NCBI GenBank assembly: GCA_029964075.1
Contig: CM057149.1
Location: forward strand, 3,048,465 to 3,112,464
Direction of reading: 5' to 3'
Source of the DNA: Patiria pectinifera
Lineage: Eukaryota; Echinodermata; Asteroidea; Valvatida; Asterinidae
DNA: 64,000 nt
Below the pieces are notes generated by a model, which saw nothing but the letters and a program-made list of their open reading frames with translations, was not told where the DNA came from and ran no database searches. How positions within the stretch are numbered: the stretch's first letter is position 1; each line of letters begins with the position of its first letter. Positions 8,411 through 18,473 of the stretch are shown here, piece after piece. The translations under genes and the position numbers were made by a program.

Positions 8411-9298
8411 TCATGCCTTTCGCACAGTGCACCTAAGACGTCTTCGGGTAATGGCAGTACTCCAAGGGATCTCGTTGGTTCTCCTGTACAGTTCTTTATT
8501 GGTGATCTTCTTGGGCCATTTTATATTAAGGATTGAACGCAAGAGTCTTCTGTGAAATGCATCAATATTCTCTTCTAGTGACTTAGTCAATGTCCATAGT
8601 TCGCTGTTGTATAGGAATACAGATGCTATGAAGGCGCGGAATGTTTTGAGTTTCGTGTTGTTTGAGATTGCATCACTGTTGAAGACATTCCTGAATTTGT
8701 TGAAAGATACCATCGAAAGTATTTTCCTCCTGGTAATATCTTGCTCAGTGTCGAGAAAAGATCCCAAGTATTTGCATTTCTTCCAACTGGTGTTGCTTCC
8801 GTTTCTACTGCTGAGGTGTTTCTCTGTCTTAGACGTGTTTACTGTGAGGTTTCGCTCTTTTAGTACCTCAGGTGCCTTCCTCTCCACAGTTGCTATCGGG
8901 TGGATATTGTTACTTGCCCAAGTGATGTCATCAGCATACTGTAATCCCATCTCAAAGTATGCTGGCGGGCAAATGGCGTAGCTGTGGTTCTCGAGTTCCA
9001 CAGGAAGGGATTGGGACTGTGTCTGCGTGCAGTAATTGTGATTTTGAAGAGTGAATGGTGTCTCGGGTGTTTCCGGGTCAAGTTGTCTCAGTGCTTTTGC
9101 CAGGTATAGAGTGAAGAGAATGGGACTGAGGCAGTCTCCTTGAGGCACGCCGATGTTGGTTTTGAAGGGCTTACCCAAGACAGTTCCCACTCTGACTTGC
9201 AATCGAACGTCTCTAAGCAAGATTGCCAGTAAGTTGAGTTCGTCTTGCTCTAGTATCTCTTTAAGATCCTCAAAGAGAACCACTCGCATAACATACAC
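8411..9298 (-). pseudogene. RTE-like non-LTR retrotransposon reverse transcriptase fragment
   Basis: This 295-residue open frame is the C-terminal half of an endonuclease-reverse transcriptase protein. It shows the RT motif GVPQGDCLSPILFTLY (about residues 49-64) and the catalytic YADDITW motif (about residue 120). Downstream come the thumb motif YLGSFLDTEQDITRRK and the SIFLYNSELWTLT-type block typical of RTE-like elements. The N-terminal endonuclease and the first RT blocks are missing, so the copy is 5'-truncated at about 9300. The frame stays open through the RT but loses the expected C-terminus at 8411. It cannot retrotranspose. Confidence 0.85.
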
Positions 9299-9634
9299 TG
9301 GCAGGGATCAAAAGTGCATGACCCCAAAATGTATAATTTCCAGGCCGCGTTCAATCAAGCACGTACTTAATTACGCGCACGCCTGGCGGCCCCTAGGCGT
9401 GTATTCCACGCCAGGGCGAAACTTTTCATTGGCTTAAAAGAATTCTATGCCTAATTTGCATACGCGTGACCTTTCTTTTTGCGCGCATTGCCTGACCTCG
9501 GTTCTTGACATGCATCTATGTAGCCGCAGGGCGCAATGTTTGTTTACATGCTAGGTGTGGGATATTTAGAAGAATATTCATGCCACTGCCGCAATTTGGA
9601 GAACAATAATTTGCTGAGTGTAATGTCTTTACTA
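9299..9634. other. Unassigned spacer
   Basis: There is no gene or clear repeat between the RT fragment and the left end of the small palindrome-array element. Confidence 0.3.
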
Positions 9635-10471
9635 TGGAAGTGTAGATAGGACATGGTTAAAAATAAAACTAATTCGTTCGTACGAATTACTAAACCGTAC
9701 GTACGAATTACTAAACCGTACGTACGAAATACTAATTCGTACGTACGAATTACTAAACCGTACGTACGAATTACTAAACCGTACGTACGAATTAATAAAT
9801 CGCACGTACGAATTACTCAGTGGCGTAGCCACGGGAGGTGGGGGGCGTGGGGGCAGTGGCGTAGCCAGGACTTTTTCAGTGTGGGGGCGGCGCTGGGGGC
9901 TGGAACATTTCATGGGGGAGGTGTCATGTAGATCAATGATAATTTTTTAGAAACTCAAAATCTCAGTGGGGGCGACTGGTGGGCGACAAGGTTTCATGGG
10001 GGCTGTCACCCCACGCCTCCCCGTGGCCACGCCACTGCGACAGCCCCCATGAAACCTTGTTCCCCCAAAGTGGCTCCCCCATGAGATTTTGGGTTTCTAA
10101 AAAAATTATCATTGATCAACATGCCCCCACCCCCCCACCTGAAATGTTCCAGGTCCACCCCCCCCCCCACTGGAAAATTCCTGGCTACGCCACTGGAATT
10201 ACTAAACCGTACGTACGAATTACTAAATCGTACGTACGAATTACTAAACCGTACGTACGAATTACTAATTATTTCGTACGTACGATTTAGTAAATCGTAC
10301 GTACGGTTTAGTAATTCGTACGCACGGTTTAGTAATTCGTACGTACGGTTTAGTAATTCGTACGTACGAATTAGTAATTCGTACGTACGAATTAGTAATT
10401 CGTACGTACGGTTTAGTAATTCGTACGTACGAATTAGATTTATTTTTAACCATGTGCTATCTACACTTCCA
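9635..10471. mobile_element. Non-autonomous derivative of the palindrome-array transposon
   Basis: It begins TGGAAGTGTAGATAGGACAT and ends with the near-perfect reverse complement. It is flanked by TA (9633-9634 and 10472-10473). Behind each end lie tandem 21-bp units around CGTACGTACG, about seven on the left and eight or more on the right, in inverted orientation. The ends match those of the 7.5 kb element at 10647-18122, so it was probably mobilised by the same transposase. It has no gene. Its left array is interrupted by the hAT-like insertion at 9818-10195. Reading frames across the arrays are only a by-product of the 21-bp (7-codon) period. Confidence 0.85.
9818..10195. mobile_element. 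Nested hAT-like MITE with 8-bp target duplication
   Basis: It starts CAGTGGCGTAGCCA and ends TGGCTACGCCACTG, flanked by identical GAATTACT (9810-9817 and 10196-10203). An 8-bp duplication and CAGTGGCG-type ends fit the hAT superfamily. Inside, a second pair of similar ends (starting near 9854 and ending near 10037) suggests one copy inserted into another, giving a G-rich/C-rich foldback. Confidence 0.8.
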
Positions 10472-10473
10472 TA

Positions 10474-10646
10474 CTTTACCATGCATGGTATGATGGTAAA
10501 AGGTGGTAAAGTGGCGTGGATATCGCATGCATTGCATGAATACAGCTGGCTGATATCGATAATAATCTAGCAATTATCACAAGTTGACCGGCATGCACCA
10601 TTGCCAATTTGTTCATAAAAATCAAACGCGCTCCTTGCGATTTTTA
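10474..10646. other. Spacer between the two palindrome-array elements
   Basis: About 170 bp of single-copy-looking DNA separates the two related transposons. Nothing else is seen in it. Confidence 0.4.
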
Positions 10647-10680
10647 CGGAAGTGTAGATAGGACATGGTTAAAAAAAAAA

Positions 10681-10985
10681 CTAATTCGTACGTACGAATT
10701 ACTAAACCGTACGTACGAAATACTAATTCGTACGTACGAATTACTAATTCGTACGTACGAATTACTAAACCGTACGTACGAATTACTAATTCGTACGTAC
10801 GAATTACTAATTCGTACGTACGAATTACTAAACCGTACGTACGAATTACTAATTCGTACGTACGAATTACTAATTCGTACGTACGAATTACTAAACCGTA
10901 CGTACGAATTACTAAACCGTACGTACGAATTACTAATTCGTACGTACGAATTACTAAATCGTACGTACGAATTACCAATTCGATA
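10681..10985. repeat. Left terminal array of 21-bp palindrome-bearing units
   Basis: About 14 tandem units alternate between AATTCGTACGTACGAATT (a perfect 18-bp palindrome) plus ACT, and variants in which one flank is AAAC/GGTT. The spacing triplet is ACT here and AGT in the right array, giving each array its orientation. Because the period is 21 bp, all frames stay open, so translated frames here are artefacts. Confidence 0.9.
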
Positions 10986-11115
10986 CGGCACTTTCAGTAG
11001 TGCTGGCGCTGTCGTCATGTAGTTACTCCTGGACCAGATTAGTAACTGTGCTTCTGACTAATTAGATCGATATGAAAGTTAGTCCTTTTACTTGCCAAAA
11101 AACAAACGTTTTAAA

Positions 11116-12769
11116 ATGGACCGTCAAGAGATTATTAAGCTGTATTTTCAGCTCGGTTTTAGTCAGAAGGAGATATTGTCTTGCCTTGCTCTGAACCATG
11201 GAATAGTTATCAGTCAGAGACATCTACGCCGACTTTTAAGGAAAGGAGGACTGTATAGGAGGAGAGCGTATTCAGATATCCTTAAGATTGCATCATTTGT
11301 TGAAGAACAATTGCAAACATCTGCTCAGTACTATGGATATCGCTGGATGCACGCTAGGTGCATTGAGGAGGGGTTTGTTGTTTCACAGAACACTATTCGT
11401 ATGATACAACATTTGTTAGACCCTGAAGGTGTTGCAGCAAGGAGGAGACATCGTTTGACACGCAGGATCTACACAAGTGCTGGACCCAACCAGACGTGGC
11501 ACATGGATGAGTATGATAAGTTGAAGCCGTTTGGCATTGCGATAAGCGGATGCATAGATGGTTATTCTAGACACTTGATTTGGTTAGAGGCATACACCAC
11601 CAATAACGATCCCAAAATAATACTAGGCTACTATCTGGCAGCAGTATCTTCTAGGCACGGATGTCCACGCGTAGTGCGGGCAGATATGGGGACCGAAAAT
11701 GGCCATGTTGAGCAGGTACAGACGTTTCTCAGAAGAAACGACGAAGACAACATGGCTGGTGCTAAAAGCTTTCTGTATGGAAAGAGCACAACTAACCAAA
11801 AGATGGAGGCCTGGTGGAGCTTTTTCAGAAAGCACTGCACTCAATATTGGATGGATATCTTCCACACTCTCAAAGAGGACGGGCTGTTCAACGGTGACGT
11901 GTTAGATAAGAACTTGATACAGCTTTGCTTCCTGAGAATAGTACAGGTATGGCCTATTTCTCTCGGTTATATAGTTCTCAAAAAATCAAAATAAACAATG
12001 TGTTTCACGTGTATCATACAAGTACTCAGACATCACAGATCTTGTCCCTAAATTGGAACATCACCCATCAGGAAGTGATAACAATGTCCAAAAAAGTGAC
12101 ATTTAGCTGGAAAAAGGTAGGAACATTTACTCAGAAAATAATTTTGTTCAGTCCACACATATGATTTGTGAGCAAAGTGTCAAGTGATGTCCGTGAGAAG
12201 TCTTTCCGTATTTAAATTCCCAAATTTGACAATTGAGCGCACGGGCAAGAATATAGACACCTTTAAAAAAAAACTTTAGAATGGGCGGTGTGGACATGTA
12301 GATCATTATGGATTAAAACAAACGACCGGCGCCACATGCCCTGCAATGATGGCAGCCCCACCACCCCGGTAACCTGTAAATTGAATTTTCCAAACCAAAT
12401 ATAAATTGCTGACTGTTCTATTTCTGTTTGTAGGATGATGTGGACCAGGTCTTGGCATCATGGAACAATCATAGAATGAGACCGGATCACAAGATCAACA
12501 GTAACGGGGGGCGTCCAATTCTTAAGTATACCTTACCGGAGCTCCAGGGTAATGAAGATAAACTAGTGGAAGTGGACATGCATGAAGTTGAAGTCTGCAT
12601 GACGGAGACCAGGCCAAAACGTTCCATTCCATGCGACCGGGACATTTTTGATGTTGCGTGTATTCTGATGGAGGACAATGACTGGAACGCTCCCGGTAAT
12701 GGATACGAAGCTGCTTCCCTGTACATTCGCCTACGCAGAGAAATCTACCATGATCTTGGGTTGGCTTAA
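11116..12769 (+). CDS. DDE integrase-like transposase, two exons
   Basis: Exons are 11116-11946 and 12434-12769, joined at CAG|GTATGG and TTTGTAG|GAT in phase 0, giving 388 residues. The ATG at 11116 has a good context (AAAATGG); a frame-open TTG lies upstream. The N-terminal ~50 residues look like a helix-turn-helix domain (FSQKEILSCLALNHG...SQRHLRRLL). A retroviral-integrase-type core spans about residues 120-280, with candidate catalytic residues D131 (in WHMDEYDK), D190 (in RADMGTENG) and E231 (in NQKMEAWW), a DD58E40-like spacing. The second exon adds ~111 residues, beginning DDVDQVLASWNNHRMRP, which fits the end of such cores. The frame is intact with all three acidic residues, so the protein may be active. 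It would bind the element ends and cut and join DNA in the nucleus. The family recurs in fish and amphioxus as an uncharacterised integrase-core protein (recalled). Confidence 0.8.
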
Positions 12770-14571
12770 TTAACCAGCCCAATGTCGCTTGAGTATAACA
12801 TTGAGCTATAAAAACGCTGAATGAGTATAACCAGTTGACGTTCGCCATAAAGTAGACAGAAAAGAGACCAGGTTAAGGTGTCAACAACTAGTTTGGCTGT
12901 ATACCCGTTTACAGTTTAGATTATGAATCACACATTCGAACAAAAACGCCTCAGATTTAGTTTCGTGGTACTACTCTTCCGTTGCTTTTAATAATGAAAA
13001 ACCGCTGACTTGAAATCACAAAGATATTATTTCCAAGTCGGATATGAATCGTGTTTGACCGAGATAAACTGATTTGTTTGGGGTCACTGTAAGAAAAAAA
13101 AATTACCATTACAATATATCCAACGAAATCAATAGGCAGTTACCAAATGTATGTTGTACTGTAATCCAAAACAACCTGGTTAATGTGTAGTATCATCCAG
13201 CATTGATGTGTTAACACAATGTCACAAATTTTAAGAATTTATAAGCATGCAATAAATGGTAGCATGATATGACTTCTGTTCTGGAAGAAATAGGTAGTAC
13301 CCCCAATTATTAATGATCAGTTAGACCAATCTCAGCGTGATATATCGGTTTATCAACAGCTAACAAATGATTGAATATCTGCTTTTTTGTTAAGCTTTAA
13401 TAACTAATTTAAGCTTTATACACTTTTAATGAAAAAAAGGATGTCAACTTTAACAAGCTCTTTTAATGAAAGCTAGAACAACAATAACCTTTTTGCTTGT
13501 AAACAAGTATACAGAGCGTTGTCAGACATAAATGATACTGATGATCACCTTAAGTAACCCCTTTAAATAAAAAGTATAGATCTCTGTAAAAGTACAAAAT
13601 AAAAACAAAAAGAATTTACAAATTTTAAGCAGCATATTTTCAGCCGACCCAACCAAAGAACCACCATGGTACATCACTTATTCTTCTGCCTATTTCTTAT
13701 GATTTTGTCATTTCACCTTTTTTCGAGGCAAAATATTAAAAGATGCATAAGCAAGAAAACATTATGAATCTGTTATATAGGTTGCAACAAAGATAACACG
13801 TGAACATGATCATAATCAGAAAATGGGTATACTTATAAACGATATGGAATATAACTACAAAAGGATATATAAAACACTAAGTCTTACAAACGATGAAAGC
13901 CAAAGTAAGTTACATATAACAACAACATTTGGTCTTTCCGTTAGTTTAAATGTTGGCCTTTAAAGAAATGGCCGTGAGAATCTGAAATGGTACGTGTACA
14001 TACAGTTAAACAACCACCATGGTACATCATTCATACTTCTGCCTATTGCCTTTGATTTCGTATTTCAATTGTTTCGAGGCAAGATATACAAGATGCATAA
14101 GCAAACAACTTTGTGAATCTGTTATATAGGTCGCAAAACAGGATAAATACATGTATATGATCATAATCACAAAATGGATATACTTAACGATATGGAATAT
14201 AACTACAAAAGGGAATAGCAAGGGAATAATAGTAAAAGGAACACAATAAGTCTTACAAACGATGAAAGCGAACATAAGTTAATAGGTAACATCGAACATT
14301 TGGTCTAGCTTACAGTCAATCTTTGGTCTAAACAAATGACCGTGGGAAATCTCACACGTATCGTGTTGTAAACGCACGTACAGTGACAAAAATTGTCCAA
14401 AAGGTTGGCTAATTTCTGTAAGACTACTTTCACATGATTCTCCTCATACACTAGGAGCCGCTGATGCAGTTTCTGCTTTTTGGCAGTGGGCTGGCTTTGA
14501 GACATATGCTTGAAAAAAAGATAACTATTTCCTGCCTCCTTGAGCAATGGCTTGCATTACATAAATGCTTC
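12770..14571. other. Convergent 3' region of the transposon with an internal duplication
   Basis: This lies between the two stop codons of the convergent genes. A ~350-bp segment is duplicated in tandem, at about 13655-13960 and 14010-14310. Shared blocks include ACCACCATGGTACATCA, TTTCGAGGCAA and AACGATATGGAATATAAC. A minus-strand open stretch at about 14360-14547 just downstream of the HECT stop could be 3' UTR or a remnant exon; I cannot assign it. Confidence 0.45.
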
Positions 14572-17267
14572 CTACAAAATATCTATCTTGAGAAAACCGC
14601 TCTCTAGAAGATTGGTGAACTCTTCTCGTAGCTCATTGTATGAGCAGTAAGTCGATGGGAGCTCTAGTAGCGGTCCACATGTGTGGGCGATGGGTGCTCT
14701 GCTTAACCCTTTGCGTACTTTATTGAACTGAACAGAGATTTTGTCTACGCACATGACCTCTGATGCGGTTACATAACGGAGGAACTTCCTCAGACAGGAA
14801 GGGTCAAGACTCTTGATATACTGCTTCAGATAGGCAAGCGACTTGGCCTCGTCATTGGTCATTGGTGTGCACTGCAACAGTTTCAGTACTTTTCGGGTGG
14901 TTGGCTTCTTGACGTTCAACATAGTGACTGTGGCAGATGCATCTGGCAGATACAACTGCAATAACTCGCGTGCAGTTGCAGCCATGCCATCCAAAGCAAA
15001 CTTACTATCTTGTACGATTTTTCTGTGAGCTGCCTTCATCAATACCGGTTTCAGCTCCTCTCTTGATGGAATGGAATTGCAGTCAACCCTGGATAAAAGA
15101 TCTAGCAAATCTTCCTTGTCATCCTCGTCGGTGAGATCTCCTGCTAATGCCTTCTTCACCACAACACTTTCGGACTCTGGAATGAAAGCCAAAAAGGAGT
15201 CCATCAGTATTTCTGGTGTGACTGCTTCCAACCCATTGATTAATGCCACTGCAAAGGCGCCGGCTAGCTGTGTAGGGAAGAATCCTTGATCGATGTATCC
15301 TTTAGCAAGAATACGCCCTACAGCAGACCACTCCTCCTCTCCGTACTTGTTTAATAGTGACGGAATCCTTTCATTTTCCCCACTCATTGATGATAAACAC
15401 ATCTCCTTCCAGAAGCAGGAATACGCTTCGCGTGAAACACCATCGCGATCCACTCCAGATTCGTCAATAAAACCAAATCGTACTGGTGTGTGCACAATGT
15501 TTGGATCCATAAATCTTGAAACCATTTCTTGTTGCACTTTCACTCGATTCAAAGTTATAGTCAAATGTCCCGGGGATGCCGCGGGTGGTGTGGGTGAACG
15601 GGGCGAACGAATTGGTGAGGAAGCCTCGGAGGTGCCGTCTCTCTCGAGGTCTGCAATGGACACTGATAGGATGTCCATACCATCCTCTTCTACAAGCGGC
15701 AAAGTGTCCGACCAATTACTGCCAGTGCTGGGTCGTGGTCCAAACATGATATCCTCATCTGAGAAATCGTAACTTGCAACTTCAACAGTGACCTCTGATG
15801 ATGGTTGCAAAAGATCTTCATCGACACTGACAAATGTGACAGGTTCCGCCAACTGAGACTCATCGTGATCAGGCCGTGATGCTGTGCAAGGTTTTGGACG
15901 ACCACCAGCTGTTGCGTTTTTGCGGCGTAGACGCTTGGCCATCGTGTTACAGGCATTTTCTGCAGGACGATCTGCCGAATGGTCCTGTGGTGGCAAGCTT
16001 GAGGAACAGCATGGGATTTCAGTGTCCTCCTCAGGGGTGCAGGTCTCGTCTTTGTTTACGCTTGGCCCGGTTGTATACAGAAAAAACCTCAAGATTCCTG
16101 ACATCCGCACAGCCTCATACAGAGAACCGACAGTATCATCATCCGAGAGGGGGGAGTGGCTGAAATCACGAATGTCAAACCTGCATGCTGAAGCTTTCAC
16201 GCCTTTGCGTGAGATACCTTTTGGGAAAAAGAGGGTCTTTCCCTCCTCCAACAAGGCACTTGTATTTGCCGTTTTGGAAACACAAGTTTTCCTTGTGCCC
16301 CCACCACTTATTTTGCGGACTCCAGTGCCGTTGTGAACCCAGCCAAACTCTATTTTACGTGTAGATTTGGACGCATTTTGGTTTCCACGTAGTTTTTTGG
16401 CTTTTGACACTTCATCCTCCTCATCTGTTTCACTGTCTGACAAGTTGCCCGATGCAAGTTTGAGCTTCTTGCGGATCCTTTCATAACAGCTGCGTTTCTG
16501 TGCATTCTTGGCAGATTCTCTCTTGGAATTTTTGGCCTTACGACAGTGTTGCATGAGTGCCATTCGGTCGCCGATACAGAGAAAACTTTCGAGAGTTTTA
16601 TCATCTTGGCTGAGATTCTGCACAACATCAACGTCGATCTGCAAGAGACAACATACACAATTCTTGCTCTAGTTCCGGTACACGTATTTCTCTTATACAT
16701 TACAAATTTAGCAAATGATGCAGTTCACTCTTGTTGATATAAACTCAACCGGACCTGGGCAAAGTGTTTGTTTTATTAGAATAACACAGCGCCAGTCATT
16801 CAGCGTGTACATAATTATATCACACAATCGGGACCAACGCTTTGTGTTTGTATATAACCAGAATTTCATATTGACTTCTTCGTGCATCGAAAGTTAATTC
16901 TTCTTAAAGGGGACGGGCACACACAAGTAATAATTTTTTGTACAATGAACAGCGCCCGACCTTGTCATATGGTGTCCAGCACCAACCCCATCCACCCCCC
17001 CCCCCCGATTTTCGAATTTGATGATACCACCCGCTTCCCCAACTGGCAGGCGCCGACAACACCAATGCTTGACCTGACCTGGGCTTTGCGCCTTTAAGTG
17101 CGAGACTGAGAGACACTGTCAACGTAACGGACCACAAACACTCCCCAAACGCAACCCTGAATTCTTACCTTTTCGGCTTTCATCTTTGACAAAGTAGTTT
17201 CTTCTACGCCTCTTCCCCTCAAAAACTCGTACATTTTTTCAGTAGCTACATCAGCATTCGATGCCAT
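14572..17267 (-). CDS. SAM-like domain plus HECT E3 ubiquitin ligase-like protein, two exons
   Basis: Exon 1 is 17267-17169 (ATG, 33 codons, donor AAAAG|GTAAG). Exon 2 is 16638-14572 (acceptor CTCTTGCAG|ATC). Both junctions are phase 0, giving 721 residues. The exon 1 product and the start of exon 2 together form a SAM-like helical domain (a pattern ending LCIGDRMALMQHC). A long Ser/Asp/Pro-rich low-complexity linker follows. The C-terminal ~330 residues match a HECT fold: an IDESGVDRDGVSREAYSCFW segment in the N-lobe, and the C-lobe motif AHTCGPLLELPSTY with the candidate catalytic Cys at 687. HECT ligases form a thioester with ubiquitin on this Cys and pass it to a substrate. The domain order resembles G2E3-like proteins frequent in fish and amphioxus (recalled). 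Lying between the transposon ends, it is probably an accessory gene of the element. Confidence 0.75.
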
Positions 17268-17342
17268 GACTAAACGATGCTTGTGCAAGTGCGGTCCTTT
17301 GCAAGCGTGTGTGCACGTGTTGCGAGATTCTGTACGTACGGT

Positions 17343-17844
17343 CAGGGTGACCGTAAGGTTATGACTAATTCTGCTAAATGCACTTCAAAAAATCTGTCAG
17401 ATTTATCAAAAATCTGCCAAATTCCCCAGAATTACTCGAAATACACTATAAACACTTTAAATCACATGCAGATTGCGTAATTAATGTTCAAATCATATTA
17501 TAAACCATCCTTAGGCATATAAAGATAATATGGAATTGCATGAATTTCAGGCAAAACGGGGTTGCATCACTGGACGAAATCCAGTTCCCAGTGAACTTTA
17601 GCACCTAGACCAGGCAACCTGTCCTATTTTGCAAGGGTTTGCTTGAAAAGATTGAAGCTTTTTTAAATGAATGTACCTTTTTTTTGCAAATTTGCTTGGT
17701 TTTTTTTTGTCAAATCATTTTTGTTGGCAGAATTCTGCCAGAAATCTGACAAAAAAATCCATTCTGTCAAATTTTCCGTCAAACTCGTTTTTTAACCCAA
17801 AAAACTGTCAAAGTTAGTCGAAAATCGGCTAAAACGGTCACTAT
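17343..17844. mobile_element. Insertion inside the right terminal array
   Basis: It starts CAGGGTGACCGTAAGG and ends GGTCACTATG; the outer ~12 bases are inverted copies (CAxxGTGACCGT). CGTACGG-type array sequence lies on both sides (17333-17342 and from 17845), so a piece of the right array was split by it. The interior has degenerate CTGTCA/AATCTG repeats and no gene. Confidence 0.55.
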
Positions 17845-18092
17845 GCGTACGGTTTATTAATTCGTACGTACGGTTTAGTAATCCGTACGTACGAATTAGT
17901 ATTTCGTACGTACGAATTAGTATTTCGTACGTACGAATTAGTAATTCGTACGTACGAATTAGTAATTCGTACGTACGAATTAGTAATTCGTACGTACGAA
18001 TTAGTATTTCGTACGTACGAATTAGTATTTCGTACGTACGAATTAGTATTTCGTACGTACGGTTTAGTAATTCGTACGTACGAATTAGTTTT
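17845..18092. repeat. Right terminal array of 21-bp palindrome-bearing units
   Basis: About 12 tandem units around CGTACGTACG carry the triplet AGT, the reverse complement of the ACT in the left array. The run then passes through a T stretch into the terminal sequence ending at 18122. Two units sit inside the preceding insertion boundary. Confidence 0.9.
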
Positions 18093-18124
18093 TTTTTTAA
18101 CCATGTCCTATCTACACTTCCGTA

Positions 18125-18469
18125 CATTTTTGATTTTAAATGCGAAATTATCTGTGGGCTGTAGAGTTGCACAACTGCCGTGGTTAATTATATTTCTGAT
18201 TGTAAGTTAACATATTTTATTGCTGCACTGGCAAAGTTTTGGCTGCTTTCAATTTTGTATTTATTATTCGAGAAGGGAGCGAGAACAAAGTAATTAGGCC
18301 CACATATCTATTTAGTTCCTTCTAACAATGACACACTACAAAGACTGCTTCTAGATTTTGAGGAAAACTTGGTCGCCTTGACTAGGGGCCGGAAGGGAAT
18401 TTTTCCTTTTTTCCCCCACTAACGAGGGTTTTTCGTGGGTTTTTCGCCTTTCCTGGGAGCAGTTACAAC
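18125..18469. other. Unassigned spacer
   Basis: No gene or repeat is recognised between the palindrome-array transposon and the TTAA element. Confidence 0.3.
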
Positions 18470-18473
18470 TTAA

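Larger units (their letters stand above)
10647..18122. mobile_element. 7.5 kb transposon with palindrome-array inverted repeats, transposase and SAM-HECT gene
   Basis: The left end starts CGGAAGTGTAGATAGGACAT (10647) and the right end is its exact reverse complement (ending 18122). TA dinucleotides lie outside both ends (10645-10646 and 18123-18124). Each end continues into a poly-A/T stretch and then an array of 21-bp units (10681-10985 left, 17845-18092 right) in inverted orientation. Between them are two inward-facing genes: an integrase-like DDE transposase (+) starting 131 bp after the left array, and a SAM-HECT gene (-) starting about 580 bp before the right array. The layout supports one mobile unit carrying both genes. 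The superfamily is not certain; IS3EU/IS481EU-like groups with rve-type transposases are candidates. Confidence 0.8.

Noticed and set aside
10681..10985. CRISPR-like regular repeat array
   Set aside because: There are no unique spacers between units, the units are palindromic and directly tandem, and the setting is a eukaryotic transposon.
9653..18172. Long open frames across the 21-bp arrays on both strands
   Set aside because: The 21-bp period is a multiple of three and the unit lacks stops in most frames, so open frames on both strands are expected without coding function.
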